Both the position numbers and the translations under genes were made by a program. A DNA stretch of 64,000 nt from Nemertoderma westbladi (Eukaryota; Xenacoelomorpha; Nemertodermatida; Nemertodermatidae): assembly GCA_032718475.1 (NCBI GenBank), contig JAUCBJ010004493.1, forward strand, positions 1 to 64,000. The letters run 5' to 3'. The notes under the pieces are model-generated. The model ran no database searches, was not told the origin of the DNA, and saw nothing but the letters and a program-made list of their open reading frames with translations. Positions 11,330-23,600 of this stretch are shown here, piece by piece (positions within the stretch are counted from its first letter, which is position 1; the number at the start of each line of letters is the position of its first letter).

Positions 11330-12225
11330 GGGTAAACTGCAAAGTGAAATATAATGCATAAAGTCTGTTATACTTCACACGGGCCATTTAGATTAGTTTA
11401 GTTGAATTAATAACAAAATACATTAAAATTACTTTTTAATAGAAGTTGAACAGGATTCCAGTTGCTATTTTCATATGCAATCATGCAGTTTCCCACGAGA
11501 AATATCTTAAATTACGGCTTATAATAATCGTTATCACCCAATCATCGACCTTTGAAGGAAATACAACATGATAGAGGTCCGTCATTGGCTAACTACTGTA
11601 GGACAGTAGTGGCAGCATTATTGGCCTGGAAGAAAGAAACGCTACATTTCAGATTGTTTGGATAGGAAGATATTCCGAATTGGAACTTTAAACTTCCAAA
11701 TGCCATCATCCCCGTGGCGATCGCATCATTCCTTTTTACTAGTACATATTCTTCACACATTATTAAACTTGGAATGAATCTCTGCGTGGGATTTGCTATC
11801 CATCTCCCGTGCCTACTTCAAATTATCCTACGGTAATTATTTAGTAGGGTTTTCACAAAACATAATATCCTTTCATTCGATTCAGTGCACTTTGTTAATT
11901 TATAACTTATTTAATTTTTTCTAGCCAAACAATATTTATGACTACCAACCATTTTCAGCCTAATGTACGTACATATCGGCGTTAAACGCCCTTATGAAGA
12001 ATACCAGGATTTCACTTTTCATTTCATAATTAACGGATCCCTAATTCGTAGGAATTAGAGATCCAGAGATGATCTTATCTGGGAGGATAAACCATTCCAG
12101 AATCCGACAAGGTTGCACACAGTTGACGAAGTCCTGTCATTGTGTTTACGAAAGTTATCAAGGTAATATGTGGCATTATATGTGGCATATAATATATAAA
12201 AGCAGCTTCGAAGTACTACACTCGT

Positions 12226-12891
12226 ATGGTAAAAACCCTGCTAGGGGTTAGAGTGCAAACGCCTATTGATTTATGTCTTTTAGATATTGGTGCACCAAAT
12301 CTTGATTTTTACATATTACGTGCTAGGAAAAGATTTATTAAAAAAATGTTCAAGGATGTGGATCTGGATATGACTATTCCATTTCACAAAGTCTATCAGA
12401 TCTGCAGAGATGCGAATACTCCTGGTTACAAACTTCTTTTGTCGTCTGCTAAATTTAGTGAAAAGTGTGATCCTTCATTGCAAACAGTTACTAAAATTAA
12501 TAGTAAACCGGTATCTTCAACGAAATTTATGACATACAGTAGTGAAATAAATAAGATGTTACAACCACATCCTTTGTATAATTGTAGAATTCCATATGTC
12601 CCGGACTTCTATAGGCTAGCATTCAGTAGACTTCGGTTAATGTCACACCGTTTGGCAGTAGAGACGGGGCGTTGGTCTAGAAAACCCAGAGACATGCGCG
12701 TTTGTCCGTGTGACAATGTCTCTATACAGACCGAAGCTCATGTGCTGCTGCATTGCCGTCTATCCGAATGCCTACGTTTAGAAGGTAGGAAAGTGTTAAA
12801 TATGTCGTGCTTAGATGTATTGTTAAACTCTAATGCAGATTACGTAACATTATGTAGATATATATATAACGTTTTGGATATATATGCATGA
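12226..12891 (+). pseudogene. C-terminal remnant of a second LINE family
   Basis: A 221-codon frame ending in TGA at 12889-12891. The segment RLAFSRLRLMSHRLAVETGR followed by CPCDN and AHVLLHC is the characteristic C-terminal end of many LINE ORF2 proteins: an RLR-S-H region, then a cysteine/histidine knuckle C-x-C...H-x4-C. The RT core is absent, so this is a 5'-truncated insertion. The sequence continues as a 3' UTR and ends in an (AAT/ATA)n tail at about 13080-13093. It is unrelated to the LINE at 9002. Confidence 0.7.
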
Positions 12892-13439
12892 AATATCGTT
12901 TAATTACTTCTGTGTATTATTGAATACTATATAATTATATATGATTGAGTATTGGACTATTCTAGAATTTAAACTGGTGACTACTGTGCCCATAATTGAA
13001 CTTTAAATTTGTATTTATATTTTTTGATTTGTGTATTATGGTATGTATATTAACTCTACAATAATAGAATTGTCAATAAACAATAATAATAATGGCTGGT
13101 TGCGAGAAAAGGGACCCGGGGAAAAAATGTTCATTTTGAGAAAAACGCGTTTAAAGTTTGGCTCTTATTAAAATCGACTGTTTTCATTGGTTTATTGGTC
13201 GTTATTGGGGTGTTTGTATTGGTTTATTGGTCGTTATTGGGTTTTATTAGAGCGAAATTCAAACTGTATTATACTAGTAATAGTACTAAGCACCGTATAC
13301 ACTTGGTTTTTTAGATTATCGTAGAATATCTGTAGCCTATTTGGTTACTTATTATTGTACAAACAAGTTAATACACTAATAATTTAGAATTTATTATGGA
13401 AACTGAAGCAGAGTGGCTGAACCTATTTTAAATAATATG

Positions 13440-14200
13440 GTTTTCTAGGTCGCTGATCACGATAAAAACTTGTTAAAAATATTTTTGGAAACGCAACCAT
13501 AATTTTTTGTGCTATTTTGGTCCACCAGTATGAAAAGTACAAGTAAAAAAATATCAAAATTAAAAAAAATGTGTTTGGTTTGATAATTCCGAACGTAAGT
13601 GTTTTTGAGGTCGCTGATTACGATGAAACTAGTTATAAATATTTTTGGTAATGCAAACCCAATTTTGGTGCTATTCTAGAGCCCCAGGACGAAAATTACA
13701 AGTACAGTAGCACAAACTTATAAACTGTCAAATTATGCCTTTGGTTTGGTAATTCTGAAGCTATACTGGTTTTCAAGGTCGCTGATCACGATACAACACG
13801 TTACAAATCATTCGTGGTAACGAAACTGTCAATTTTGGTGCTTGTCTGGTGGGACGAAAATTACAAGTAGCAAACATTTCAAATTGCAAAAAGCGAATTT
13901 GGTTGGATAATACGATATTTTTGAGTGTAATATTCGTGACCAGTGTCCCAGAAAACCCATAATGTCTAAAAGTCAGGTTGATTTGGTAATGATTTTTGGT
14001 TATCAAACTTTTGCTACTTGTATTTTTCGTGCCGCACAAACACACATATCGAAAAAATTGTTTTAATTCGTGATCAGCATTCCAAACAAACCATATGTTC
14101 ATAAAATCAATTTAATTTTGTGGTGATTTTTCATTATCATATTTGCACTACGAATTTTTTTGTGACCCAGAGGGCACATTAAAAATAACCAAAAATTTTC
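13440..14200 (+). repeat. Diverged tandem repeat, unit about 165 bp
   Basis: Three copies are anchored by GGTCGCTGAT-ACGAT at 13448, 13609 and 13777. Each is followed by an 'atttttggtaacgcaac...aattttggtgct' block and GGGACGAAAATTACAAGTA. The same unit recurs at 21240-21655 and 23290-23600 in the same orientation. No protein-coding signal. Confidence 0.75.
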
Positions 14201-14340
14201 TAGAATGTTATATTTGCGTTCAATGTGATCAGTGTGCAAAAAAACCGCTATATATAGCGCAAAAAAATTAATTTTAGTGAATTATAAAAACATTTGAAAA
14301 TGTTAGCACGAAAAATACCTGAGATGGATGCCAGAAAGGA
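14130..14340 (+). repeat. Arm matching 17640-17850 in inverse orientation
   Basis: Blocks such as CGCTATATATAGCG, GCACGAAAAAT and CATATTTGCACTAC reappear reverse-complemented at 17640-17850. The two are inverted copies 3.3 kb apart, bracketing the 16-bp array and part of the palindrome nest. Confidence 0.6.
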
Positions 14341-14896
14341 CCACATCAAGAAATTAACATTGGTTGCGAGAAAAGGGACCTACGTTTTTAATTTTTTATT
14401 TAAACACTCATAACTTTTTAACGAAAAACGATATACTGTAGTGCGATGTGTGAAATGTGATCCATATCCGCAAATTGGGAAACGGCCCAGTATTTCAGAC
14501 GTTTCCCTGGATGTAGCAGCAGCACCATCATGCTATGCTGGTCGTAGGGTTAAAGCAAAAGCTGATTAATTGCGCAGGAATAAACTTTTGACAGCTGTTT
14601 AAATACCTAATGTCCCTAATACCTAAATCAAAGCTGCAGTGTAATCTCCCGGATTTGAATCATATAGTTGATGGAAATTCAAACACAGTTGACATTGTAA
14701 ATGACATTGGTTGAATTTACGCCAGGTTGTGCTTTCAAGGTTATGACAATGATATTCAGTTTTCAGTTATAGCCATTAATCAATGATGCGAACTGTGACA
14801 TCAATAGGTGTCAACCGTTTAGAATAATTCATAAATTAATATCTGGTAAGAAATTAATTCATCAGACTGTATAATTAACTCTGTAAATATTTTGCT

Positions 14897-15583
14897 GCAC
14901 GGCCCTACAGCTGCACGGCCCTACAGCTGCACGGCCCTACAGCTACACGGCCCTACAGCTGCGCGGCCCTACAGCTGCACGGCCCTACAGCTGCACGGCC
15001 CTACAGCTGCACGGCCCTACAGCTGCGCGGCCCTACAGCTGCACGGCCCTACAGCTGCACGGCCCTACAGCTGCACGGCCCTACAGCTGCTCGGCCCTAC
15101 AGCTGCTCGGCCCTACAGCTGCACGGCCGTGCCGCTGCACGGCCCTACCGCTGCACGGCCCTACAGTTGCACGGCCCTACAGCTGCACGGCCCTACAGCT
15201 GCACGGCCCGACAGCTGCACGGCCCTACAGCTGCGCGGCCCTACAGCTGCACGGCCCTACAGCTGCACGGCCCTACAGCTGCACGGCCCTACGGCTGCAC
15301 GGCCCTACAGCTGCACGGCCCTACAGCTGCACGGACCTACAGCTGCACGGCCCTACAGCTGCACGGCCCTACAGCTGCGCGGCCCTACAGCTGCACGGCC
15401 CTACAGCTGCACGGCCCTACAGCTGCACGGCCCTACGGCTGCACGGCCCTACAGCTGCACGGCCCTACAGCTGCACGGACCTACAGCTGCACGGACCTAC
15501 AGCTGCACGGCCCTACAGCTGCACGGCCCTACAGCTGCACGGCCCTACAGCTGCACGGCCCTACAGCTGCACGGCCCTGCAGC
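14897..15583. repeat. 16-bp GC-rich minisatellite (ACGGCCCTACAGCTGC), about 43 copies
   Basis: Highly homogeneous units in otherwise AT-rich DNA. Each unit carries the CAGCTG palindrome. Variants are single-base (GCGG, CGGACC, TACGGC). Because 16 is not a multiple of three, both open frames over it (249 and 151 codons) repeat every 16 residues and are artefacts. Confidence 0.95.
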
Positions 15584-15785
15584 ATTCTTTCGAATTTGCT
15601 GTTGTGTGTGGTGGTTCTTTGATTATGGACTAATTACATGACCCCGCTGCTATAGTTACCAATAACAGATATATTGCAGGTCACATACGTACATCCTTAA
15701 ACTGGGAACAAAGTTTGATATTGTATCATTTAGTATCAGTTTCTTAGCTTATGGTACCTCGATTTAGACATGCTTCAATCGCCTC

Positions 15786-16654
15786 TATAAGTCCATGGGC
15801 CAGCCAGCATAGGGGATACTTTTTGGTAACCACCCGGAACTTATATTTTTGGGAAGACCTAGCTTCTGGCCATTCATTTTGATATGATAACAAATCTAAA
15901 TCGGTAGCTGACTTGGTGTTATCACCGGTTGTCATGGAAATGGTAAAACAACAAACATGATGTAGTATTCTAATAACTTTATATAAATTCATCGCATCTT
16001 TTGAATAAGATAGCTACTGGTCTAAAAATTCTAAATGTGACATAAAATTCTGGAATATAATTAGTGTTACCATGGGAACGCTGATAAATGAAAACTGACA
16101 TGTTTTAGAAAAATAGCTACCATTCTAGAACAATACCATTATTTTAATTGACAAATTGCCACATTTTATTGAATATTCGTTTTGGAAAATTTTGGTATCC
16201 TGAGAGCTAAACCTGTTATGTTATAACGGTGATATATGGTTCCAAAGATATACCCATGTTTGAAATATTTTTTTTTTTCATCAATTTAATCTCATTCCAC
16301 TCTGTTTCAAAATAATGACAAAAATAATGACTTTATAACAAATATTTATGTCAATAAAAAAACAATCAAGATGTGACTACAAATCACTTTAAAATGACAC
16401 GTGACATCTAAATGGCATTTCAGACAACACCCCTTCACAGGTTACCATGACTACCACTACAGATGCAATTGAAGATGACTCAGATATGACACAAACTTAA
16501 ATGACTTGACACCTACCACAAAAGAGAGGTTAGTTATTTTAGTATATTCACTTCAATTTATATATTTATCATACAGTAATTGTTCCTAGATGATTTCTGC
16601 AAAGATGATTCCTTCGATAATGACATTTTTGAATACTAAATCCTCTTTATTTAA
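15786..16654 (+). repeat. Left arm of an 870-bp inverted repeat
   Basis: Reverse-complement match to 19345-20190 over its whole length with scattered substitutions and small indels. The outer end reads AGTCCATGGGCCAGCC and the inner end GAATACTAAATCCTCTTTAT. The two small open frames in the arms (15744-15992 and the 20100 region) are the same sequence seen twice. The spacer is 2.7 kb and contains two further palindromes. Confidence 0.9.
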
Positions 16655-16668
16655 TCCTACTTGGGCCT

Positions 16669-17515
16669 GGGGGCGTATTCCCAAACCTTACACTAGTAGG
16701 AAAAAATCATGTAAGGAATGGAGATAGGGGTCGAACTAGTGTAAGAGTTTTATACTCAGTTGGTAGTTAGAAAGTATTCCAAACGCTGTAAGGAATGGAG
16801 AAATTGGGTGAAATCATGTACGGGTTATTACACCAACAGTATTAGTTGAGTAGACTTAACATTTGATATTATTCTAGGCAGTAGAACATTGGGTTATGGT
16901 TTATACAGGGCTGCATAAGCTGCCCCCACACGTAAGGACCACTCTGCGCATAATATTATGCTTTGGTAGCCCCATAGAGAAAATAAATAAGCATGATGGA
17001 CAGCCCATGACGCTCTTAAGACGCCTCCTAGAGGACACTGGCCTTGAAGATGCAGCTAATCTCTCGAAAGTCATGGGGGGATAGGGAATTATGGCGGTGC
17101 AACTTTGTTGATAAGCCGGCATAGAAGTCTTAATGTACGCGGCATTTGGCTTGCCAATTGTTGATTGCATGGTTGTGGCAAATACTTTTGCCAAACTGGC
17201 ATAGCATCTCAATGTGCAGTTTCAATGCAGCAGGCCGATTATAGTACTGTACAGTAGTAATTGCTTATGAATAGTCCGTCTGCTTTTCGTGTGCATCGAA
17301 CTGCACTAGCAAGCCATCTAGACATCTAGAGGTTTTAAGAGTTTACTTTATTTGGAGCGTTTGGAGCACTTTATAAAAACCTTACACTAGTTCGACCCCT
17401 CTTTCCATTCCTTATATGATTTCAACGTCCAATCAAATAATAACTCATTAACCAATCTCAGGTGTTAATGCAAGAGGTGTTCCTAGTAGTGTAAGGATTG
17501 GGAATACGCGCCCGG
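16669..17515. mobile_element. Nested inverted-repeat element holding a LINE 3' end
   Basis: GCGTATTCCCAAACCTTACA and GGGGTCGAACTAGTGTAAG (16673-16745) are matched in inverse orientation by the sequences at 17376-17405 and 17485-17515. Between them lies the 3' end of the LINE family seen at 9002. The right arm has about 45 bp extra (17430-17475). Confidence 0.75.
16905..17255 (+). pseudogene. LINE 3'-end fragment (same family as 9002)
   Basis: Matches the end of the 9002 frame: AAGCATG-TGGACAGCCCATGA, then GAAAGTCATGGGGG, TTATGGCGGTGCAACTTTGTT and the AATGCAGCAGGCCGAT tail. An extra G in the GATAGGGA region and a stop break the frame. It retains only about the last 80 codons and the 3' UTR. 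Confidence 0.85.
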
Positions 17516-17639
17516 TATAACTTTGTAATTAATCTGTATCTTTGAGTCAGGTTTGTTTGGAAAACCGAGATTTTTTGACTTTTCCTAAAATTTAATGGGT
17601 TATCCAAACGAGCAAACGCCGTTTACATGGTCATGTTAG

Positions 17640-17850
17640 TTTTCGTGCTGTGCTCCCTTTCTGGCACCCATCTCCAGTACTTTCGTACTAAGATTTTCAA
17701 TAGTTTTCATAATTCACTAAAATTAATTTATTTGCGATATATAGCGGTTTTTTTGGATGCTGAAAGCGATTATAGAACTGCAATATTACATTCGTGAAAT
17801 TTTTTGGTAATTTTTGTCACCTGGGGTAAGAATAAAACAAGTAGTGCAAA
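17640..17850 (-). repeat. Inverse copy of 14130-14340
   Basis: Contains CGATATATAGCGG and CACTAAAATTAATTTA in reverse orientation relative to 14240-14280. Confidence 0.6.
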
Positions 17851-18124
17851 TATGTTATGTTGATGTTGATGTTTGTTTTGTAGGCAGATACAGAGTGAAG
17901 TACAAAACAAAGACTCAACACCCAATTATAAAGACCTGCATAATCATCTAACATGTGTTAACTTTTGTTTATTGTTTTAGTTCCCCCAACACGCCTCAGT
18001 AACGTGCCCCTTTACTAACCTGCTCCTTTAAATAGCAATGGGACTTATCGCTCTTATGGACCTAACGCGACTTCACCTCTTTGTTTTGTAGGGTACAGAA
18101 CAGGCAGTAAAGTCTTGGGTCTTT

Positions 18125-19113
18125 GTTTTGTACTCAACCGGCAGATACATGTTGGTGGTTTACAATTGCAATACAGCAGAGATAGAGAGAGAGAGGATAG
18201 ATTATGGAACTGGTAGAACATACATCCAATCAGGTATTACCATATCCTCCTCATCTAACAGCCATCCCAGACCTATGGGAGAAGATACATTGATGATGGG
18301 TACTAAGCTTATATACGATTGGTAGTTGGCTCTGGATAGGTGTCTCTCTTTAAACAATATTTACAAGGTGGCAGCAAGGTTGACTCGATTTCTCCATGTT
18401 TTGAACAGAAAAGACGATACCGAAGCTCGTTTACGTCATTAACTTCTGACATTCATGTAAAGAAATAAGTATTATGCATAAGTCAGGTCCAAGATTAGCT
18501 CATATAGTGTTTATGTTACAATGCGTTATTCTACTTAGAGATCCACACTTTTGATAAACCTGGCATTTCAGGACATCGTTTTCATCCCTTGTAATGTATT
18601 TGAGTTGGTTGAAGGTCATGATGGCATTGATTTGTGTCCATTTATTGCCGACACCCTCATTATCATCTCGAATATGAATGTCACATACTTGATCTAGTCG
18701 TTGACGTAAGCTATTGGATACACCCCCCCCCCCCCCCCCCCCCCCACCATCCCTTTCAGTGAAACCTGCCTCTGCACTGATGTCTATATTATTCTTACGT
18801 GCTTCAGTATCGTCTTTTAATCTCAAAAAGTGGAGAAATCGAGTCAACCTTTGCTGCCACCTTGTAAGTATTGTTTATACACCTATATATCCAAAGCCAA
18901 CTACCAAGCGTATATTTGGAAAAAAGTTTAGTATCCATCATCAATGTACCTTCTTCCATTATACTGTAGGTCTGTCTGTTAGATGAGGAGGATATGATAA
19001 TACCTGATTGGATGCATGTTCTTCCAGCCCCATCATCAATCCTCTCTCTCTCTCTGCGGCATTGAAATTGTACTACGTCATGTAAACCACTAACGTATCT
19101 GCCTACAAAATAA
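18125..19113. repeat. Inverted repeat, arms about 310 bp, with a poly(C) loop
   Basis: The left arm 18125-18427 and right arm 18800-19113 are reverse complements (for example AAGGTGGCAGCAAGGTTGAC facing GTCAACCTTTGCTGCCACCT). The 370-bp loop includes a 23-base C run at 18723-18745. It lies wholly within the larger 15.8-20.2 kb palindrome. The open frames in arm and loop show no recognisable domain. Confidence 0.85.
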
Positions 19114-19344
19114 ACTTCATTGCATTGAGTTGTACAAATTTAAGTACTGTAATGCACCAACTGGAAGGAGGCGGAATTGGAATGAACTGATGCACTTGAC
19201 ACCTCAGATGATGAAGGTGATTTCTATTACAGCAGTAATTGTATCACATACATTACAGTCTCGATTAAGAATTCTCTATTTGCTCGGATAACACCATCGC
19301 ATACCAATTAAGAATACGTACATACATAATTATGTATTTATTAT

Positions 19345-20190
19345 TAAATAAAGAGGATTTAGTATTCAAAAATGTTATTATCGATAGAATCATCTTTGCA
19401 GAAATCATCTAGGAAAAATTATGATAAATATATAAATTGAAATGAATATACTAAAAGAACTAACCTCTCTTTTGTGGTAGGTGTCAAGTCATTTAAGTTT
19501 GTGTCATATCTGAGTCATCTTCCTTTGCATCTGTATGGGTAGTCATGGTAACCTGTGAAGGAGTTTTTGTCTGAAATGCCATTTAGATGTCACTTGTCAT
19601 TTTAAAGTGATTTGTAGTCACATCTGATTGTTTTTTATTGACATAAATATTGGTTAAAGTCATTATTTTGAAACAGAGTGGAATGAGATTAAAATGATGA
19701 AAAAAAAAATATTTCAAACATGGGTATATCTTTAGAACCATATATCACCGTTATAACAAAACAGGTTTAGCTCTCAGTATACCGAAATTTTCCAAAACTA
19801 ATATTCAATAAAATGTGGTAATTTGTTTTTAAAATAATGGTATTGTTCTAGAATGGTAGCTATTTTTCTAAAACATGTCAGTTTTCATTTAGCAGCATTC
19901 CCATGGTAACAATAATTATATTCCAGAATTTTATGTCGCATTTAGAATTGTTAGAACAGTAGCTATCTTTTTCAAAAGATGCGATGAATTTATATTGAGT
20001 TATTAGAATATTACAGCATGTTTGTTGTTTTACCATTTCCATGACAACCGGTGATAACACCAAGTCAGCTACCGATTCAGATTTGTTATCATATCAAAAT
20101 GAATGGCCAGAAGCTAGGTCTTCCCAAAAATATAAGTTCCGGGTGGTTACCAAAAAGTATCCCCTATGCTGGCTGGCCCATGGACTATAT
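19345..20190 (-). repeat. Right arm of the 870-bp inverted repeat
   Basis: Counterpart of 15786-16654; ends at TGGCCCATGGACTATAT. Confidence 0.9.
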
Positions 20191-20429
20191 AGTTGTATTG
20201 TTCAAATAATTTGAAAATATGTGGCGAGGGTGGAAAGTCATATTTGAAACCGAAGGTTTATTAACTGCTAAATTCATTAGTATAGAGGTTGAGTAGCCGA
20301 ACCGCCATTGTACACTGCCAACCATTTCGCAATTAGCACAGGTCTGCTGCGAGGTGCATTGCGTCGCATTAGCTTTAGCAATTTAGATACTGACTATTCA
20401 TTAGCTGAGCCAGAAAGGCGTGCTGCTTT

Positions 20430-20585
20430 ATTCTTAACTGCATTATTCTTAGCTTCTCGAAGGCTACACTTTTGACATACTATTTGTGTACCAAGTTTAG
20501 TTAGATTTCATCGTGGATTGTCTGAGTTATTAGCGTTAAAAAATTATACAGATCGACAGACTCGATTGAGAAAGACTTACTTTCT
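20430..20585 (+). repeat. Fragment of dispersed repeat family R
   Basis: CTTAGCTTCTCGAAGGC, then TGTACCAAGTTTAGTTAGATTTCAT and CTGAGTTATTA-CGTT match 40815-40940 in order. Confidence 0.6.
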
Positions 20586-20604
20586 TGGAACGCCACACAC
20601 TGAT

Positions 20605-20895
20605 TGGGTCCAACCTTCGCCGCATCCATTCTTCGCCCGCGTATAACCTTCGCCCGAAATCCAACCTTTGCCTGGGGGAAACCTTCGCCCGCAAGGCATA
20701 CGTCGCCCGCGAGCAACCTTCGCCCAATAAGACTTGTGTTAGTAACCATTTTAGTAACTAATTGAGGGAAAGGAGCAGGTTACAGAGACGGCTTTTTCTA
20801 ACCAAAACAATAAACGATAGTATTACTAATTGAGGGAAATGAGCAGGTTACAGAGACGGCTTTTTCTAACCAAAACAATAATTGTTTATTTGGCA
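20605..20895. repeat. Imperfect AACCTTCGCCCGC repeats and a duplicated 65-bp unit
   Basis: At 20605-20735 CCTTCGCCCG recurs about seven times at irregular spacing. At 20755-20880 a unit holding GGAGCAGGTTACAGAGACGG and AACCAAAACAATAAACG is present twice in tandem. A complementary GCTCGCGGGCGAAG at 20908-20921 suggests the whole is a degenerate inverted-repeat element. Confidence 0.6.
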
Positions 20896-21239
20896 AAGGT
20901 TGCTCGCGGGCGAAGTTTGCTGCGTACCCCCACACTTCTAAATAGTAATTTCGTAAACAACTTAAAGTGATTTCTGACGAAAGCTTTGAAGCATCGGGCT
21001 TATACGGTGGTGCAGAAATCGGTTAACCGTTTAACGCCCACCTTCCCAATGTCAAAAATATTTAATATTTTGGAAAGTACCTCAAAATAGTTCAGTAAAC
21101 ATTCTTTACTTGTACACTTTTGCAAAAAGGCGTTCGTTCAGAAGTTACAGCCATGTTCCATATAAGGTGCGTTGGGCTTTATTACACATATTTAAATTTT
21201 TGCTTGCATAAGAAATGATGCATAATAGCAACCAGCATT

Positions 21240-21655
21240 GAACCATTTTGAAGGTATACGGGTTTTCGAGGTCGCTAATCACGATAAAACTTGTTTAAAA
21301 TATTATCTGGCAATGCTATCATCACTTTTGGAGCTATTCTGGTCCCCTAGGATGAAAAGTACTTTAAATTAAAAAATGTCAAACTAAAAAATGTTGTGTT
21401 TGGTTACATAATTGTGAAGGTATATACGGGTTTTTGAGGTCGCTGATCATGATGAAACTAGTTAAAAACATTTTTGGTAATCCAACCATAATTTTTGCTC
21501 GGTTCGGGTGCCCCAGGACAAAAAATACGAGTTGCAAACATTTCAAAACTGTTGAAGTTTGCCTTTGTTTGGATAATTGTTGTTTTTCAAGGGGGCTGAT
21601 CACCATTCAACTCGTTAGAAATCTTTGTGGTAACGCAACAGTCTAAGTCTAACTC
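21240..21655 (+). repeat. 165-bp repeat copy, left part (split by the minisatellite)
   Basis: Same units as 13440-13840 (anchors GGTCGCTAATCACG at 21270 and GGTCGCTGATCATG at 21438). The matching sequence breaks at CAACAGTC (about 21643) where the 39-bp array starts and resumes after it. Confidence 0.75.
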
Positions 21656-23288
21656 CTGTTGAATATAACTTACATTGAGGGCTGAGTCTAACTCCTGTTG
21701 GATAGAACTTACATTGAGGGCTGAGTCTAACTCTTGTTGGATAGAACTTACATTGAGGGCTGAGTCTAACTCTTGTTGAATAGAACTTACATTGAGGGCT
21801 GAGTCTAACTCTTGTTGAATATAACTTACATTGAGGGCTGATTCTAACTCTTGTTGAATAGAACTTACATTGAGGGCTGAATCTAACTCTTGTTGGATAG
21901 AACTTACATTGAGGGCTGAGTCTAACTCTTGTTGAATAGAACTTACATTGAGGGCTGAGTCTAACTCTTGTTGAATAGAACTTACATTGAGGGCTGAGTC
22001 TAACTTTTGTTGAATAGAACTTACATTGATGGCTGAGTCTAACTCTTGTTGAATTTAACTTACTTTGAGGGCTGAGTCTAACTCTTGTTGAATTGAACTT
22101 ACATTGAGGGCTGAGTCTAACTCCTGTTGAATAGAACTTACATTGAGGGCTGAGTCTAACTCTTGTTGGATAGAACTTACATTGAGGGCTGAGTCTAACT
22201 CTTGTTGAATACAACTTACATTGAGGGCTGAGTCTAACTCCTGTTGAACAGAACTTACATTGAGGGCTGAGTCTAACTCTTGTTGAATATAACTTACATT
22301 GAGGGTTGAGTCTAACTCTTGTTGAATAGAACTTACATTGAGGGCTGAGTCTAACTCCTGTTGAATAGAACTTACATTGAGGGCTGAGTCTAACTTTTGT
22401 TGAATAGAACTTACATTGATGGCTGAGTCTAACTCTTGTTGAATTTAACTTACTTTGAGGGCTGAGTCTAACTCTTGTTGAATTGAACTTACATTGAGGG
22501 CTGAGTCTAACTCCTGTTGAATAGAACTTACATTGAGGGCTGAGTCTAACTTTTGTTGAATAGAACTTACATTGATGGCTGAGTCTAACTCTTGTTGAAT
22601 TTAACTTACTTTGAGGGCTGAGTCTAACTCTTGTTGAATTGAACTTACATTGAGGGCTGAGTCTAACTCCTGTTGAATAGTACTTACATTGAGGGCTGAG
22701 TCTAACTCTTGTTGAATTGAACTTACATTGAGGGCTGAGTCTAACTCTTGTTGAATAGTACTTACATTGAGGGCTGAGTCTAACTCCTGTTGAATAGTAC
22801 TTACATTGATGGCTGAGTCTAACTCTTGTTGAATTGAACTTACATTGAGGGCTGAGTCTAACTCTTGTTGAATAGTACTTACATTGAGGGCTGAGTCTAA
22901 CTTTTGTTGAATAGAACTTACATTGATGGCTGAGTCTAACTCTTGTTGAATTTAACTTACTTTGAGGGCTGAGTCTAACTCTTGTTGAATTGAACTTACA
23001 TTGAGGGCTGAGTCTAACTCCTGTTGAATAGTACTTACATTGAGGGCTGAGTCTAACTCTTGTTGAATTGAACTTACATTGAGGGCTGAGTCTAACTCTT
23101 GTTGAATAGTACTTACATTGAGGGCTGAGTCTAACTCCTGTTGAATAGTACTTACATTGATGGCTGAGTCTAACTCTTGTTGAATTGAACTTACATTGAG
23201 GGCTGAGTCTAACTCCTGTTGAATAGTACTTACATTGAGGGCTGAGTCTAACTCTTGTTGAATATAACTTACATTGATGGCTGAGTCC
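21644..23288. repeat. 39-bp minisatellite, about 42 copies
   Basis: Unit = GAACTTACATTGAGGGCTGA followed by GTCTAACTCTTGTTGAATA. Because 39 is divisible by three, a 199-codon minus frame with a 13-residue period stays open; it is an artefact. Variants (TTTTGTTG, ATTTAACTTACTTTG, TAGTACTT, GATGGC) recur in fixed order, giving higher-order blocks that begin near 22000, 22390, 22545 and 22900. Confidence 0.95.
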
Positions 23289-23289
23289 T

Positions 23290-23600
23290 GTCGTTTTTGT
23301 TACTGGTCTGGTGGGATGAAAAATAGAATAAGACCAGAAAATCAGGTTGCTTTGCTAATGATTTATGTTTATCAAATACGTGCTACTTGTATATTCCGTG
23401 CCACTTTGAAATTTTGGCACGACCCATATCCAAAAATACAGCAATGAATCGGACACGATATTTTTGAGTGTAATATTAATTATCAGCATTTCAGAAAACC
23501 CCTAAATGTGATAAAATCAGGTTGATTTGGTGGTGATTTGTAATTACAGTATCATATTTGTGCACTAAGTCACAATTTACTTTAAATGGAACATTCTAAT
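23290..23600 (+). repeat. 165-bp repeat copy, right part
   Basis: Continues the match to 13845-14165: CTGGTCTGGTGGGA-GAAAA, then AATCAGGTTG-TTTG-TAATGAT and GCTACTTGTAT. Confidence 0.7.

Noticed and set aside
12226-12891. Host gene
   Set aside because: The RLR...H...CxC...HxxxxC ending is typical of LINE ORF2 C-termini, and the sequence ends in a simple-repeat tail.
14892-15641. 249-codon frame with a 16-residue period
   Set aside because: Translation of the 16-bp minisatellite.
18500-18847. 115-codon minus frame
   Set aside because: Crosses a C run and part of a palindrome arm; the polyglycine is from the G/C run. No transposase motif seen.
21615-22214. 199-codon minus frame with 13-residue repeats
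   Set aside because: Translation of the 39-bp minisatellite; no splice or start context.
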